Assembly (NCBI GenBank): GCA_030428835.1
Contig: JAUIEP010000039.1
Coordinates: 1-34,374, forward strand
DNA from: Gammaproteobacteria bacterium
Lineage (GTDB): Bacteria; Pseudomonadota; Gammaproteobacteria; Pseudomonadales; Halieaceae
Reading direction: 5' to 3'
DNA length: 34,374 bases
Part shown: positions 8,950 to 17,776 of the stretch, in pieces
How positions within the stretch are numbered: position 1 is the stretch's first letter
How the letters are laid out: each line of letters opens with the position of its first letter
The notes under the pieces: model-generated
Seen by the model: the letters and a program-made list of their open reading frames with translations, nothing else
The model's database searches: none
What the model was told of the DNA's origin: nothing
Position numbers and translations under genes: made by a program

Positions 8950-11900
8950 TGAAGAAAGTCATTCTATTATTGGTTGTAGTCGCCGCTATCGCGGCGGGTG
9001 TTGGCTACGTGTACAAGAATCGGCCGATACCGGATTTCGGCCGCTCGGTCCTGGTGTTCTCCAAAACGGCGGATTTTCGTCACGAGTCGATACCCAAGGG
9101 CATTGAGACCCTCACTCAGTTAGGGCGCAGCGGCAAGTTCAACGTGGTGGCCACCGAGGACGCCGGCGTATTCAGCGACGACAGTCTCGGCGGTTTTCGC
9201 GCGGTGGTGTTTCTCAATACCACCGGGGATGTCCTCAATGCCGAACAGCAGAACGCGTTCGAGCGCTATATCCAGGCCGGTGGCGGTTATGTGGGTATTC
9301 ACGCCGCCGCAGATACCGAGTGGAAGGAGGCTCCCTGGGGCTGGTACCAGCGCCTGGTGGGCGGAGTGTTTGAATCCCATCCCCGCGACAGCGACCAGCT
9401 CGCGACGCTGCGCGCCACGGGCGCCGCGCATCCGGCGACAGACGATTTACCCGGCGAGTGGCAGGCCAGCGACGAGTGGTATGACTTCAAGCGACTCTCC
9501 GACGGAATTCGGGTACTGATCGAGGTGGATGAGACCACCTACCAGGATGGTCAGATGGGAGAGTCCCACCCGATCACGTGGTACCGGGAGTTCGATGGCG
9601 GCCGCAGTTTCTACACAGGCCTCGGCCATACGGACGCGGTGTACGACAACAGCACGTTTCAACAGTTGCTCCTGGGAGGCATCGATTGGGCCATGGGCGA
9701 AGCCGCCCTTGACTACACGCGCTCACGGCCCGAGATCTGGCGCTTCAGCCACCGCATACTCGACAGTGCGCTCGACGAGCCGTTGAAGCTGGCGTTCTCG
9801 CCCGCGGGCGACCTGTACTTCATCGAACGCGGCGGGGCGATCAAGCGCTACGATTTCGAGGCCCAAGAGTCGAAAACCGTCGCCCAACTCGAGGTGTTTA
9901 CTGCGCAGGAGTACGGGTTGCTCGGCCTGGCCTTTGACCCGGACTTCGCGAGCAACCAGTGGTTGTATCTCTACCGTACCGTTCCCCAGGGTGACACGGC
10001 GCGGCTGGTGCTGTCGCGCTTTCGGTTGCACGAGGATCAACTCGACCTCGACTCGGAGCAGGAGCTGCTGTCGATGCCCGGGGATGGCAACGTGCGGATT
10101 CGCACGACGCACACGGGCGGCGATATGCAGTTCGACGCGCAGGGCAACCTGTGGTTGACGACCGGGGATGATACCGAGGCCGACAACCATGGCCGCATTG
10201 ACGACCGGCCGGGGTTCCTCTATCACGATGCGGCCCGCACGTCCGGGAACACCAACGACCTGCGCGGCAAGATCCTGCGCATCCGGCCGCGCGCCGAACC
10301 TGATGCGAATGGCCGCTACTACGACATTCCCGACGGCAACCTCTTTGCAACGCCGGAAGAGGGGCGTCCCGAAATCTACGTCATGGGCCTGCGCAATCCC
10401 TACACCATCGCCGTCGATGACCGCACCGGCACCGTCTACTGGGGCGAGGTGGGACCCGACGGCAGGGAAGACGATGCACGCGGCCCCATGGGCTACGATG
10501 AAATCAACCGCAGCACCGCGCCGGGGAACTTCGGCTGGCCCTACGTGATCGGCGACAACTTTGCCTATCACTACTATGACAAGGCGAACGAGGCCGTTCT
10601 GGACAGGGTCGATGTCAATGCCCCGGAAAACCGGTCGCGCAACAACACGGGCGCGCGCATCCTGCCGCCGGCTCAGCCGGCGTGGATCTACTACCCTTAC
10701 GGGGACAGTGACCGCTTCTTTGAGCTGGAATCGGGCGGGAGAAATGCCCTGGTAACCACGCCGTTCTACAGCGAAGACTACGCCGACAGCCCCATCAAGT
10801 TTCCCGACTGGCTGGACGGCAAGCTCATCATCGGTGATTTCATGCGCCGGTGGTTGCAGGTGGTGTCACTGGATAGCGCGGGAGAGATAGAGAGCATCAC
10901 GCCGCTGATCGATCACCGTTTCTCCGCGCCGCTGGACATGGCTTTCGGGCCCGATGGCGCTCTGTACGTGGTGGAGTACGGCACCACCTGGTTCGAGGCG
11001 AATCCCGACGCCTACCTCAGTCGCGTGGAATTCTACCCCGGTGACAACCCCGCACCGGTCGCCATCGCGCGTGCAGACAAATCTGTGGGTGCCGTTCCGC
11101 TGGCCACCGTGCTGGACGCGAGTGACTCCTATGACCGGGGCGCGGATGCGGCAACGCTGCGCTATCGCTGGGAGCGCATGGTGAACGGCAAGGCGGTGGA
11201 GTTGCTCGGTACCGCGCAGCGGCAGCCCGTGCAGTTCACCACGCCGGGTGAACACCGCGTCCGGTTGACGGTCACCGACGAGGGTGACAGCTCACACGAA
11301 CAGTACCTGCGGTTTGTCGCGGGCAACGAGCCGCCGGAGGTCAGCATCGAGATCAAGGGCAACCGCAGCTTCTACCGCGAGGGCCAGACGCTGGAGTACG
11401 AGGTTGCCGTCACGGACCTGGAGGACGGCGACAGCGCCGCACCGGGGTTTCCCGGTCACAGGGTGGTCGTAAATTCCACCTATGTGCGCAGCGACAAGGA
11501 GCCGGAGGAGGCGCTGGCGCAGTTCAACGTCGATCCGTTGTTGCTGGGGCGCGAGCTTGTCACCAGCGGTAGCGATTGCCATGCCTGTCATCAACAGGCG
11601 GAGGCGTCCATCGGTCCGTCACTGGAGGCCATCGCCGAGCGCTACGCCGCCCGACCCGATGCGGTGGAATACCTGTCGGCGAGCATCGGTGACGGTGTCA
11701 GCGGTCAGTGGGGTGGCAGTCACGCCATGCCCAGCCATCCCGATCTCAGCGCGGGTGAGTTGCGGGCGGCGAGCGCCTTCATATTGTCACTTGCAGGCGC
11801 GGGTGATGTGCAGGACGCGCAGGCGTTGACCGGCTCCCTGCAGTTTGATGCCCACCAGGATGACAGCATTTCGGTGCGGCTGGAAAACATTGTCACGGTC

Positions 11901-12437
11901 GATTTCGGGACCTTCTACCCGGGCAGGTACGTATTGCATGCGGCCTACACCGATGCGGGCGCGCCGGGTGATGTACCCGCGCTGCGCGGCACGGCAGCCG
12001 TCATCCTGCATCACCCCAAGCAGACGGCCGGCTTCCTGGCTGACGGTGAGCACCTGAGTAAAATGTCGCTGCAACCCGGGTTCTCGATCGGTGTGCTGGG
12101 CGCGCCGGAGCTTTCCGGCGCATTCGCTCACGCGGTCGCCGAGGCGGTGGATCTGACGGACATCTGCCGGATTGAGGTGAAAGCACTCGCTCTGAGCGGC
12201 ATGCTCGCGGGCGGCGAACTGCAGTTGCGCATTGGCGATTCCGAGGCACCTCTGGGCAGCTTCCCCGTCGAGCCCTCTTTGATGCCGTCGATGGAGGAGC
12301 CGACGGGTGTGTTTGATGTGTCGGGCATCGACGGTGTACACGATCTTCGCCTGGGGTCGCCGGTTACGCAGGACAACGCAGGTAGTGCTATGTACGCGTT
12401 CTCTGAGCTGGTGTTCAAGTTCTGTGCCGGGCGCTAG
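8949..12437 (+). CDS. ThuA - sorbosone/glucose dehydrogenase propeller - PKD - cytochrome c - CBM-like fusion protein
   Basis: 1162 residues from the ATG at 8949, which overlaps the upstream stop (TGATG). Residues 1-20 are a signal peptide or membrane anchor (MKKVILLLVVVAAIAAGVG). Residues 30-240 are a ThuA domain (FSKTADFRHESIP, GGGYVGIHAAADTEW). About 255-690 is a PQQ-type sugar dehydrogenase six-bladed propeller (GLLGLAFDPDF, MQFDAQGNLWLTTGDD, LRGKILRIRP, GLRNPYTIAVDD). About 700-840 holds PKD/Ig-like domains. Cys877-His-Ala-Cys880-His881 with Met927 (HAMPSHP) is a class I cytochrome c. The last 140 residues resemble a carbohydrate-binding module (CBM6-like). Similar ThuA/propeller/cytochrome combinations are known, and sequence does not prove that PQQ is bound. 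The haem could accept electrons from the GMC enzyme upstream, which is inference. Confidence 0.85.
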   Translation: MKKVILLLVVVAAIAAGVGYVYKNRPIPDFGRSVLVFSKTADFRHESIPKGIETLTQLGRSGKFNVVATEDAGVFSDDSLGGFRAVVFLNTTGDVLNAEQQNAFERYIQAGGGYVGIHAAADTEWKEAPWGWYQRLVGGVFESHPRDSDQLATLRATGAAHPATDDLPGEWQASDEWYDFKRLSDGIRVLIEVDETTYQDGQMGESHPITWYREFDGGRSFYTGLGHTDAVYDNSTFQQLLLGGIDWAMGEAALDYTRSRPEIWRFSHRILDSALDEPLKLAFSPAGDLYFIERGGAIKRYDFEAQESKTVAQLEVFTAQEYGLLGLAFDPDFASNQWLYLYRTVPQGDTARLVLSRFRLHEDQLDLDSEQELLSMPGDGNVRIRTTHTGGDMQFDAQGNLWLTTGDDTEADNHGRIDDRPGFLYHDAARTSGNTNDLRGKILRIRPRAEPDANGRYYDIPDGNLFATPEEGRPEIYVMGLRNPYTIAVDDRTGTVYWGEVGPDGREDDARGPMGYDEINRSTAPGNFGWPYVIGDNFAYHYYDKANEAVLDRVDVNAPENRSRNNTGARILPPAQPAWIYYPYGDSDRFFELESGGRNALVTTPFYSEDYADSPIKFPDWLDGKLIIGDFMRRWLQVVSLDSAGEIESITPLIDHRFSAPLDMAFGPDGALYVVEYGTTWFEANPDAYLSRVEFYPGDNPAPVAIARADKSVGAVPLATVLDASDSYDRGADAATLRYRWERMVNGKAVELLGTAQRQPVQFTTPGEHRVRLTVTDEGDSSHEQYLRFVAGNEPPEVSIEIKGNRSFYREGQTLEYEVAVTDLEDGDSAAPGFPGHRVVVNSTYVRSDKEPEEALAQFNVDPLLLGRELVTSGSDCHACHQQAEASIGPSLEAIAERYAARPDAVEYLSASIGDGVSGQWGGSHAMPSHPDLSAGELRAASAFILSLAGAGDVQDAQALTGSLQFDAHQDDSISVRLENIVTVDFGTFYPGRYVLHAAYTDAGAPGDVPALRGTAAVILHHPKQTAGFLADGEHLSKMSLQPGFSIGVLGAPELSGAFAHAVAEAVDLTDICRIEVKALALSGMLAGGELQLRIGDSEAPLGSFPVEPSLMPSMEEPTGVFDVSGIDGVHDLRLGSPVTQDNAGSAMYAFSELVFKFCAGR

Positions 12438-12476
12438 CGCGGGGTAAGCCAGGGCGCCGCGTGCCAGTTGGCGCGA

Positions 12477-13922
12477 CTACCCGAGTCGCGCCGCCACGCG
12501 CGGCAGGTCCCTCACCGTGCGGATGCCCGGCTCGGCCGCGCACACGTAGGGAATCGCGTTGACCGCGCCGAAGGCGGTGTAACCCGACATCTGCTCCGCG
12601 ACCGGCGCGCCGGTCAGCGGCATGCCGATGCTGATGTCCAGCGGCGCGTCGCCCTCCACCTGCACGCGCCAGCCGTTGTCGCCCAGTTGCCAGTCGCGTG
12701 TAAGGTCCGTGCTGCAATACCAGTTGGAGCGGAAGCGCAGCACGGGCTCGCCGTTGCGCAGGCCCGCCACCGTCACGCGCAGTGCCGCCACCGTGCCCTG
12801 CTCGATGGCGGCGCCGTCCGCCAGTGTCACGCGTTCTTTAGCCGCCGCCGTCTCGCCGAACATGTCGAAACCGTCGAGCGTGATGGACAGCGCGTCGGCC
12901 AGCGTGGTCAGCGAATCCTCGAAACACTGCGCCATGTGCATGAGCAGGCCCGGGTCGATGGCGTCTTCCAGCGGCCGGCCGTAGCCCATGACGTCGAAGA
13001 TCATCTCGGTGGAGCAGGAGGCCGGTATGTCCGCGAACTCGTCGATGGTCAGGCAGTCCAGGCGGCGCTGGATGGAGGTCAGCACCAGCGGCAGCGCCTC
13101 GGTAATGAAGCCGGGACTGGAGCCGGTCGCGTGCAGCGACGCGCCGCCCGCCTCACACGCGGCCTCGATGCGCTCGCGCAAGTCGCGCGGCATCTTGCGC
13201 GGGTTGAAGAACTCGCCGCGCGTGGTGATCACGTTGATGCCGGCGCTAAGCAGCGCGCACAGGTCGTCGGCGTCGTACCCTTCCTGCATATAAAGGACGC
13301 AGTCGGGCTGCAGCGCGATGATGTCGTCGCGGCTGCGCGTGGCTGTCACGCCGACGGGGTCGATGCCGCAGATCTCGCCCGCGTCGCGGCCTTCCTTGTC
13401 TTGCGAGTGCACGCGCAGACCCACCAGTTCGAGGTTGGGGTGGTTCACCACCGCGCGCAGGCTGCCCATGCCGACCTTGCCGGTGGCCCACTGCACCACG
13501 CGCCACTGTTCCAGGTGCTCGGCGAGGCAGTGCAGGAGGTAGTCGATGTTGCCCTGCGCGCGGCCGCAGGCCTCGTCTTCCGGCAGGTCGCTGCCGCTGA
13601 AGCTGCAGCGCCAGTCCACCCGGCAGCCCGCGCCGGGCAACTCGGTGACGCTCGCGCTGCCCCGGTAGTTGTGGAAGGGCAGCATGGGGTGCGGCGCGAT
13701 GGTGTAGGTCAGCGCGCGTGATTCGGGGTCGATCGAGGTCAGGGTCTCCTCGACCGGATCATTGCCGCCCATGTGCAGGCGCCGCATGGGGCCGGCGGGT
13801 GTCTCGACGAGTTCGGTCTTCTCCGGCCCCGGGATCCAGCCGATTTCGCCCCAGTCGGCCAGTAGTTCCCAGGCGCGCGCGGCGGGTACGCGCAGGGTGC
13901 GGGCGGCGTGGATATTGGGCAT
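12477..13922 (-). CDS. SRPBCC domain fused to DapB-like NAD(P)-dependent dehydrogenase
   Basis: 481 residues; the start has AAGGTGAT about eight bases upstream. Residues 1-137 are an SRPBCC (polyketide cyclase/START-like) domain: ARTLRVPAARAWELLADWG, then PFHNYRGSASVTEL and VDWRCSFSG. From Trp140 the sequence changes to the dihydrodipicolinate reductase-like family, with the Rossmann strand RVVQWATGKVG and a C-terminal domain seen in 2,4-diaminopentanoate dehydrogenase-like proteins. Stand-alone members begin at just this point, for example the paralogue at 23554-24612 (MLRIVQWSTGGVG), so the fusion has almost no linker. It is transcribed divergently from the P450 gene and ends 39 bases from the convergent fusion gene. 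It probably reduces or oxidises a carbonyl or imine of a hydrophobic ligand that the SRPBCC domain may hold; this is inference. Confidence 0.8.
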   Translation of the reverse strand: MPNIHAARTLRVPAARAWELLADWGEIGWIPGPEKTELVETPAGPMRRLHMGGNDPVEETLTSIDPESRALTYTIAPHPMLPFHNYRGSASVTELPGAGCRVDWRCSFSGSDLPEDEACGRAQGNIDYLLHCLAEHLEQWRVVQWATGKVGMGSLRAVVNHPNLELVGLRVHSQDKEGRDAGEICGIDPVGVTATRSRDDIIALQPDCVLYMQEGYDADDLCALLSAGINVITTRGEFFNPRKMPRDLRERIEAACEAGGASLHATGSSPGFITEALPLVLTSIQRRLDCLTIDEFADIPASCSTEMIFDVMGYGRPLEDAIDPGLLMHMAQCFEDSLTTLADALSITLDGFDMFGETAAAKERVTLADGAAIEQGTVAALRVTVAGLRNGEPVLRFRSNWYCSTDLTRDWQLGDNGWRVQVEGDAPLDISIGMPLTGAPVAEQMSGYTAFGAVNAIPYVCAAEPGIRTVRDLPRVAARLG

Positions 13923-13969
13923 GGGTAATCACCTTTAATAGTGGATCGGGTCGTGTATGGGTCGTGTGG

Positions 13970-14009
13970 TTGACAGCATGCCAAATTGGTGACAATGTTG
14001 CGACACCAA
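13970..14009 (+). promoter_or_regulatory. Candidate P450 promoter (-35 TTGACA) with overlapping operator-like palindrome
   Basis: In the 109-base divergent gap, TTGACA (13970-13975) is a perfect -35 box. No strong -10 is seen 17 bases on (CAATGT at 13993). Across that point lies a dyad, TTGGTG (13986-13991), 12-base spacer, CACCAA (14004-14009), with one further C/G pair inside. It is the size of a TetR-type operator and would block the -10. The P450 start at 14032 follows, with GGGAAG as RBS. The elements are visible; their function is inferred. Confidence 0.45.
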
Positions 14010-14031
14010 ATTAGCCAGTGGGAAGCATGAC

Positions 14032-15237
14032 ATGAGCACAGAGGCGCAGACAAGCGGCGACGCGGTTTACTGGGACCCTTACCGTCCCGACCTGGGCAAG
14101 GACCCGTACCCCACCTACAAGCGGATGCGCGCCGAGGCGCCGCTGTACTACAACCCGGACTACGACTTCTATGCGGTGACCCGCTTCAACGATGTCGAGG
14201 CCTGCCTCAGCGATCACCAGAACTTCATCTCCGGTCGCAGCGACATCCTGGAATTCATCCGCGAGGACATGGAAGTTCCGCCCGGCATGTTCATCTGGGA
14301 AGACCCGCCGCTGCACACGGCCTACCGCACGGTGGTGATGCGCGTGTTCACACCCAAGCGCATGAACGACCTCGAGGGCATGATCCGCGACTACTGCGCG
14401 CGCTGCCTCGACGCGGTCGTCGGCCGGGACAAGATCGACTTCATCGCCGACCTGGGCGGCCAGTTACCCGGCGGGGTGATCGGCATGCTGCTGGGTATTC
14501 CCGACGAGGACCGCGACGCCGTGCGCGACCGCGTGGAAGCCGCCCTGCGCACCGAGGAAGGCAAGCCCATGGAGATGGACCAGGCGGCCATCATGGGGGA
14601 AAACTTCGAGGCCTATATCGACTGGCGCATGGACAACCCGTCCGACGACCTGATGACGGAACTGCTGAACACCGAGTTCAAGGACCCGGAGGGTGTCGTG
14701 CGCAAGCTGACGAAGGAAGAGGTGCTGATCTTCGTCAACCTGCTCGCCGGCGCGGGCAACGAGACCACCTCCAAACTGATCGGCTGGATGGGCAAGCTGT
14801 TGGGTGAGCATCCCGACCAGCGTCGCGCCGTCGCCGCTGACCTGTCCCTCGTGAACAATACCATCGAGGAAATACTGCGCTTCGAGCCGCCCGGTCCCTC
14901 CGTTGCGCGCTACGTCGCCAACGATGTCGTGGTGCAGGGCCAGACGGTGCCCGCGGGCAGCGTCATGCTCAACATCATCGCGGCGGCCAATCGTGACGAA
15001 GGCCGCTTCGTAGACGGCGAACGCTTCGATATCCATCGCCAGGGACCGCCGCACATGACGTTCGGGCGCGGCATCCACACCTGCCTCGGCATGGCGCTCG
15101 CCCGCGTTGAAGGGCGCGTCGCGCTGGAGGAGATCCTCAAGCGCTTCCCCGACTGGACTGTCGACACCGACAACGCGCAACTGTCGTCCTCTTCCTCCAC
15201 CCGCGGCTGGGACACCATGCCCGTCTTCGTGGGTTGA
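14032..15237 (+). CDS. Cytochrome P450 (bacterial class I type)
   Basis: 401 residues, a normal length for a soluble bacterial P450. The I-helix has LLAGAGNETTSKLIGW (acid-Thr pair near residues 244-246), the K-helix EEILRFEPP supplies ExxR, and the haem loop is FGRGIHTCLGMALAR with Cys351 as thiolate ligand. There is no membrane anchor. A 2Fe-2S ferredoxin gene follows after 18 bases and is the likely electron donor; the ferredoxin reductase is not in the window. It would hydroxylate a hydrophobic substrate. The neighbouring dehydrogenases, SDRs and acyl-CoA ligase fit a terpenoid, steroid or aromatic side-chain pathway, but the substrate is unknown and I assign no CYP number. Confidence 0.93.
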   Translation: MSTEAQTSGDAVYWDPYRPDLGKDPYPTYKRMRAEAPLYYNPDYDFYAVTRFNDVEACLSDHQNFISGRSDILEFIREDMEVPPGMFIWEDPPLHTAYRTVVMRVFTPKRMNDLEGMIRDYCARCLDAVVGRDKIDFIADLGGQLPGGVIGMLLGIPDEDRDAVRDRVEAALRTEEGKPMEMDQAAIMGENFEAYIDWRMDNPSDDLMTELLNTEFKDPEGVVRKLTKEEVLIFVNLLAGAGNETTSKLIGWMGKLLGEHPDQRRAVAADLSLVNNTIEEILRFEPPGPSVARYVANDVVVQGQTVPAGSVMLNIIAAANRDEGRFVDGERFDIHRQGPPHMTFGRGIHTCLGMALARVEGRVALEEILKRFPDWTVDTDNAQLSSSSSTRGWDTMPVFVG

Positions 15238-15255
15238 TCGGAAGTACAGCGGCGC

Positions 15256-15576
15256 ATGGCAAAGATTACGTATATCTCCCGGGCGGGAGAGGAAACCGTG
15301 CTCGACGTGGCGAATGGCAGCACCGTGATGCGCGGCGCCGTGGACAACGCGGTCAAGGGCATCATCGGTGACTGCGGCGGCGCCTGCTCCTGCGCCACCT
15401 GCCATGTCTACGTCGACCCCGCCTGGCTCGACAGGGTGGGCGAGGTCGGTCCCATCGAGGAGATCCTGCTGGAGGAAGTCTGCGACCCGCAGGACAACAG
15501 CCGCCTCGGCTGCCAGATCACCATCACGGACGAACTCGACGGGCTGGTGGTGCGCCTGCCCGAGAAGCAGGTCTGA
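15256..15576 (+). CDS. [2Fe-2S] ferredoxin, putidaredoxin/adrenodoxin type
   Basis: 106 residues, typical of putidaredoxin-like proteins. The cluster ligands are Cys40, Cys46 and Cys49 ([10 protein letters not shown]) with Cys86 (SRLGCQI) as the fourth. The start [13 protein letters not shown] and the end [10 protein letters not shown] are characteristic of the family. It lies 18 bases after the P450 gene and so is most likely its electron donor in the cytoplasm, accepting electrons from an FAD ferredoxin reductase encoded elsewhere. The RBS is weak (GGA about 12 bases upstream), so translation may depend on coupling with the P450. Confidence 0.95.
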   Translation: MAKITYISRAGEETVLDVANGSTVMRGAVDNAVKGIIGDCGGACSCATCHVYVDPAWLDRVGEVGPIEEILLEEVCDPQDNSRLGCQITITDELDGLVVRLPEKQV

Positions 15577-15679
15577 TTCGACCCCCGGCCCACGCGGCAC
15601 TATCATGCGTTTTCTCCCGGGTGGCGTGCACTGCGCTGCCGCGGGATCACTGTCCCAGCCATAACACCGGAGTCCCCCG

Positions 15680-16726
15680 ATGAGCACACAAGAGTTTCCC
15701 GAACTGAGCTGTTACCTGCTGCCCGGCCACACACAGACTCCGGCGGACGCGATGCAGCAGGCGCGGCAGGCCGAGGCGCTCGGCCTCGGCCGGGTCTGGC
15801 TGTCCGAACGCTTCGACGTGAAGGACGCCGGCGTGATCTGCGGCGCCGCCCTCGCCGTGACCGAGCGCATCGGCGTCGCCACGGCCGCCACCAACCTGCA
15901 TACCCGGCACCCGCACGTGCTGGCGACGATGTGCAGTTCCCTGCACTATTTGTCGGGCGGGCGCTTCACCCTCGGGCTCGCCCGCGGCGTGGGCATACGC
16001 GACGAACTGATGGGCCTGCCCTCGGTGGGTAACCAGCAGATGGCCGAGGGCCTCGATATCCTGCGCACGCTGTGGTCGGGCGGCAAGGTGATGGGCTACA
16101 ACGGCCCGATGGGCAACCTGCCGTACCTCAGCAGCGGCGACTGGCTGGACGCCGACATCCCGGTCTACTTCGTGGGCTTCGGCCCGAAGGCCCTGGTCTT
16201 CGCCGGGCGGCATTTCGACGGCGCGCACCTGCACACGTTCATTACACCCGAGGGCCTGAAGCGCGCCCGCGCCGCGGTGCAGGAGGGCGCCGAAAAGGCG
16301 GGCCGCAATCCCGATGACGTAAAAATCTGCACGGTGCTCGCGACGGCACTTGAGCCCACCCGCGAGGCGCACCTGCGCAAGATGGTGGGCCGGATGGCGA
16401 CCTACATGCAGGCGCCGGGCTATGCTGACATGCTGGTAGCGCTCAACGACTGGGACCCGAAGGTGCTCGAGGACTTCCGCGTGCACCCGGCCGTCACCTC
16501 CGTGCCCGGCGGCATCGACAGCGTGGCCACGCTGGAACAGCTCGAGGAAATCGAGAAGCTGATCCCCGCCGAGTGGCTGTCGGCGGCGGCGGTGGGCAGC
16601 GCGCAGGAATGTGCCGCGCGCATCAGGCTGGAACTCGAGGTCGGCGCCGACGAGGTCTGCATCCACGGCTCGACCCCCGACGAGTTCGCGCCCGTTATCG
16701 ACGCGTATCGCAAACTCAAAGGTTAA
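15680..16726 (+). CDS. LLM-class flavin-dependent oxidoreductase (F420-type subfamily)
   Basis: 348 residues. It shows the luciferase-like barrel: QARQAEALGLGRVWLSERFD, then GVATAATNLHTRHPHVLA, YLSGGRFTLGLARG and, near the end, GADEVCIHGSTPDEFAPV. It resembles a subfamily first defined in mycobacteria as probable F420-dependent (MSMEG_2249-like). No F420 biosynthesis gene is in the window, and many proteobacterial members probably use FMN, so the cofactor is open. It follows the ferredoxin gene after about 100 bases in which I see no terminator, so it may belong to the P450 transcript. Likely role: redox step on a pathway intermediate. Confidence 0.85.
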   Translation: MSTQEFPELSCYLLPGHTQTPADAMQQARQAEALGLGRVWLSERFDVKDAGVICGAALAVTERIGVATAATNLHTRHPHVLATMCSSLHYLSGGRFTLGLARGVGIRDELMGLPSVGNQQMAEGLDILRTLWSGGKVMGYNGPMGNLPYLSSGDWLDADIPVYFVGFGPKALVFAGRHFDGAHLHTFITPEGLKRARAAVQEGAEKAGRNPDDVKICTVLATALEPTREAHLRKMVGRMATYMQAPGYADMLVALNDWDPKVLEDFRVHPAVTSVPGGIDSVATLEQLEEIEKLIPAEWLSAAAVGSAQECAARIRLELEVGADEVCIHGSTPDEFAPVIDAYRKLKG

Positions 16727-16761
16727 CCCCGCGCGCCGCGCGCAAGAGCCAGGATTCCGTT

Positions 16762-17742
16762 ATGCAAGCTATCGTCTGCACAGAGCACGGCGCCCCGGAC
16801 CTGTTGCAACTGCAGGACATACCGCGGCCGGAACTCGGCAGCACCCAGGTGCGCGTCAGGGTCAACGCGGTGGGCATCAACTACATCGAGGGCCTGCTGG
16901 TGCAGGGCACCTACCAGATCAAGGTGCCGACCCCGTTTGTGCCGGGCGGCGACCTGGCCGGCGAGGTGATTGAAGTCGGGGCAGAAGTAAGCGGTGTCAC
17001 GCCGGGGCAGCGTGTGCTGGCCAGCACCGGTATCGGTGCGCTCACCGAGGAGGTTGTGCTCGCTCCCGCGCAGTTGACGCCGATCCCCGCGGGCATGAGC
17101 GACGCCCAGGGCGCGACCTTCCTGCAGTCCACCGCCACCGCCTGGTTCGCGCTCAAGCATTGCGGCGCCATCCGCGCCGGCGAAACCCTGCTCGTGCTCG
17201 GCGCCGCCGGGGGTACCGGGATGGCGGCCGTGACGCTCGGCAGGGCGCTGGGCGCGCGGGTGATCGCCGCGGCCTCCACGGAGCAAAAGCTGGCGGCGTG
17301 CCGGGCGGCCGGCGCGCACGAGACCATCAACTACAGCAGCGAGGACCTGAAAACCCGCGCGAAAGAACTGTCCGGCGGCGGCGTGGACCTCGTCTTCGAC
17401 CCCGTGGGTGGCACGCTCGCCGAACCCGCCTTGCGCGCCTGCGCGCCGGGGGCCAGGTACCTCGTTATCGGCTTCGCCGGGGGTCCGATTCCCCAGATCC
17501 CGCTCAACCTGCCGCTGCTCAAACGCTGCTCCATCGTGGGCGTGAACTGGGGCGCCAGCGTGGCGGACGACCCGGCGCTCGTCCCCGCCGTCCACGGCGA
17601 CATTTTGCGGCTGTTCGAGGAAGGGAGTATCCCGCCGCCGCCGATTACCGAGTTCCCGCTCGCGGACACCGCCGGGGCGATGAACAGCCTGCTCAACCGT
17701 GAGCTCGTGGGCCGCGCGGTCGTCAGGGTCGCGCGGGATTAA
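16762..17742 (+). CDS. NAD(P)H:quinone oxidoreductase-like MDR protein (zinc-independent)
   Basis: 326 residues from the ATG at 16762; the frame is open upstream but overlaps the previous gene, and MQAIVCTEHGAP is the normal family N-terminus. It has the GroES-like catalytic fold followed by a Rossmann domain with LVLGAAGGTGMAAV (Gly147-Gly153). The structural and catalytic zinc ligands of alcohol dehydrogenases are absent, so it belongs with quinone oxidoreductases and enoyl reductases. It could reduce an enone or quinone-like intermediate with NADPH. It sits 35 bases after the LLM gene and just before the promoter region at 17777-17810. Specific substrate unknown. Confidence 0.88.
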   Translation: MQAIVCTEHGAPDLLQLQDIPRPELGSTQVRVRVNAVGINYIEGLLVQGTYQIKVPTPFVPGGDLAGEVIEVGAEVSGVTPGQRVLASTGIGALTEEVVLAPAQLTPIPAGMSDAQGATFLQSTATAWFALKHCGAIRAGETLLVLGAAGGTGMAAVTLGRALGARVIAAASTEQKLAACRAAGAHETINYSSEDLKTRAKELSGGGVDLVFDPVGGTLAEPALRACAPGARYLVIGFAGGPIPQIPLNLPLLKRCSIVGVNWGASVADDPALVPAVHGDILRLFEEGSIPPPPITEFPLADTAGAMNSLLNRELVGRAVVRVARD

Positions 17743-17776
17743 CAAGCTAAACCAGTCATTAATGTTGTAAAAAGGC

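Noticed and set aside
12468-13721. Long plus-strand frame opposite the SRPBCC-dehydrogenase fusion
   Set aside because: Composition is that of an antisense shadow; the minus-strand protein has two clear domains and a good RBS.
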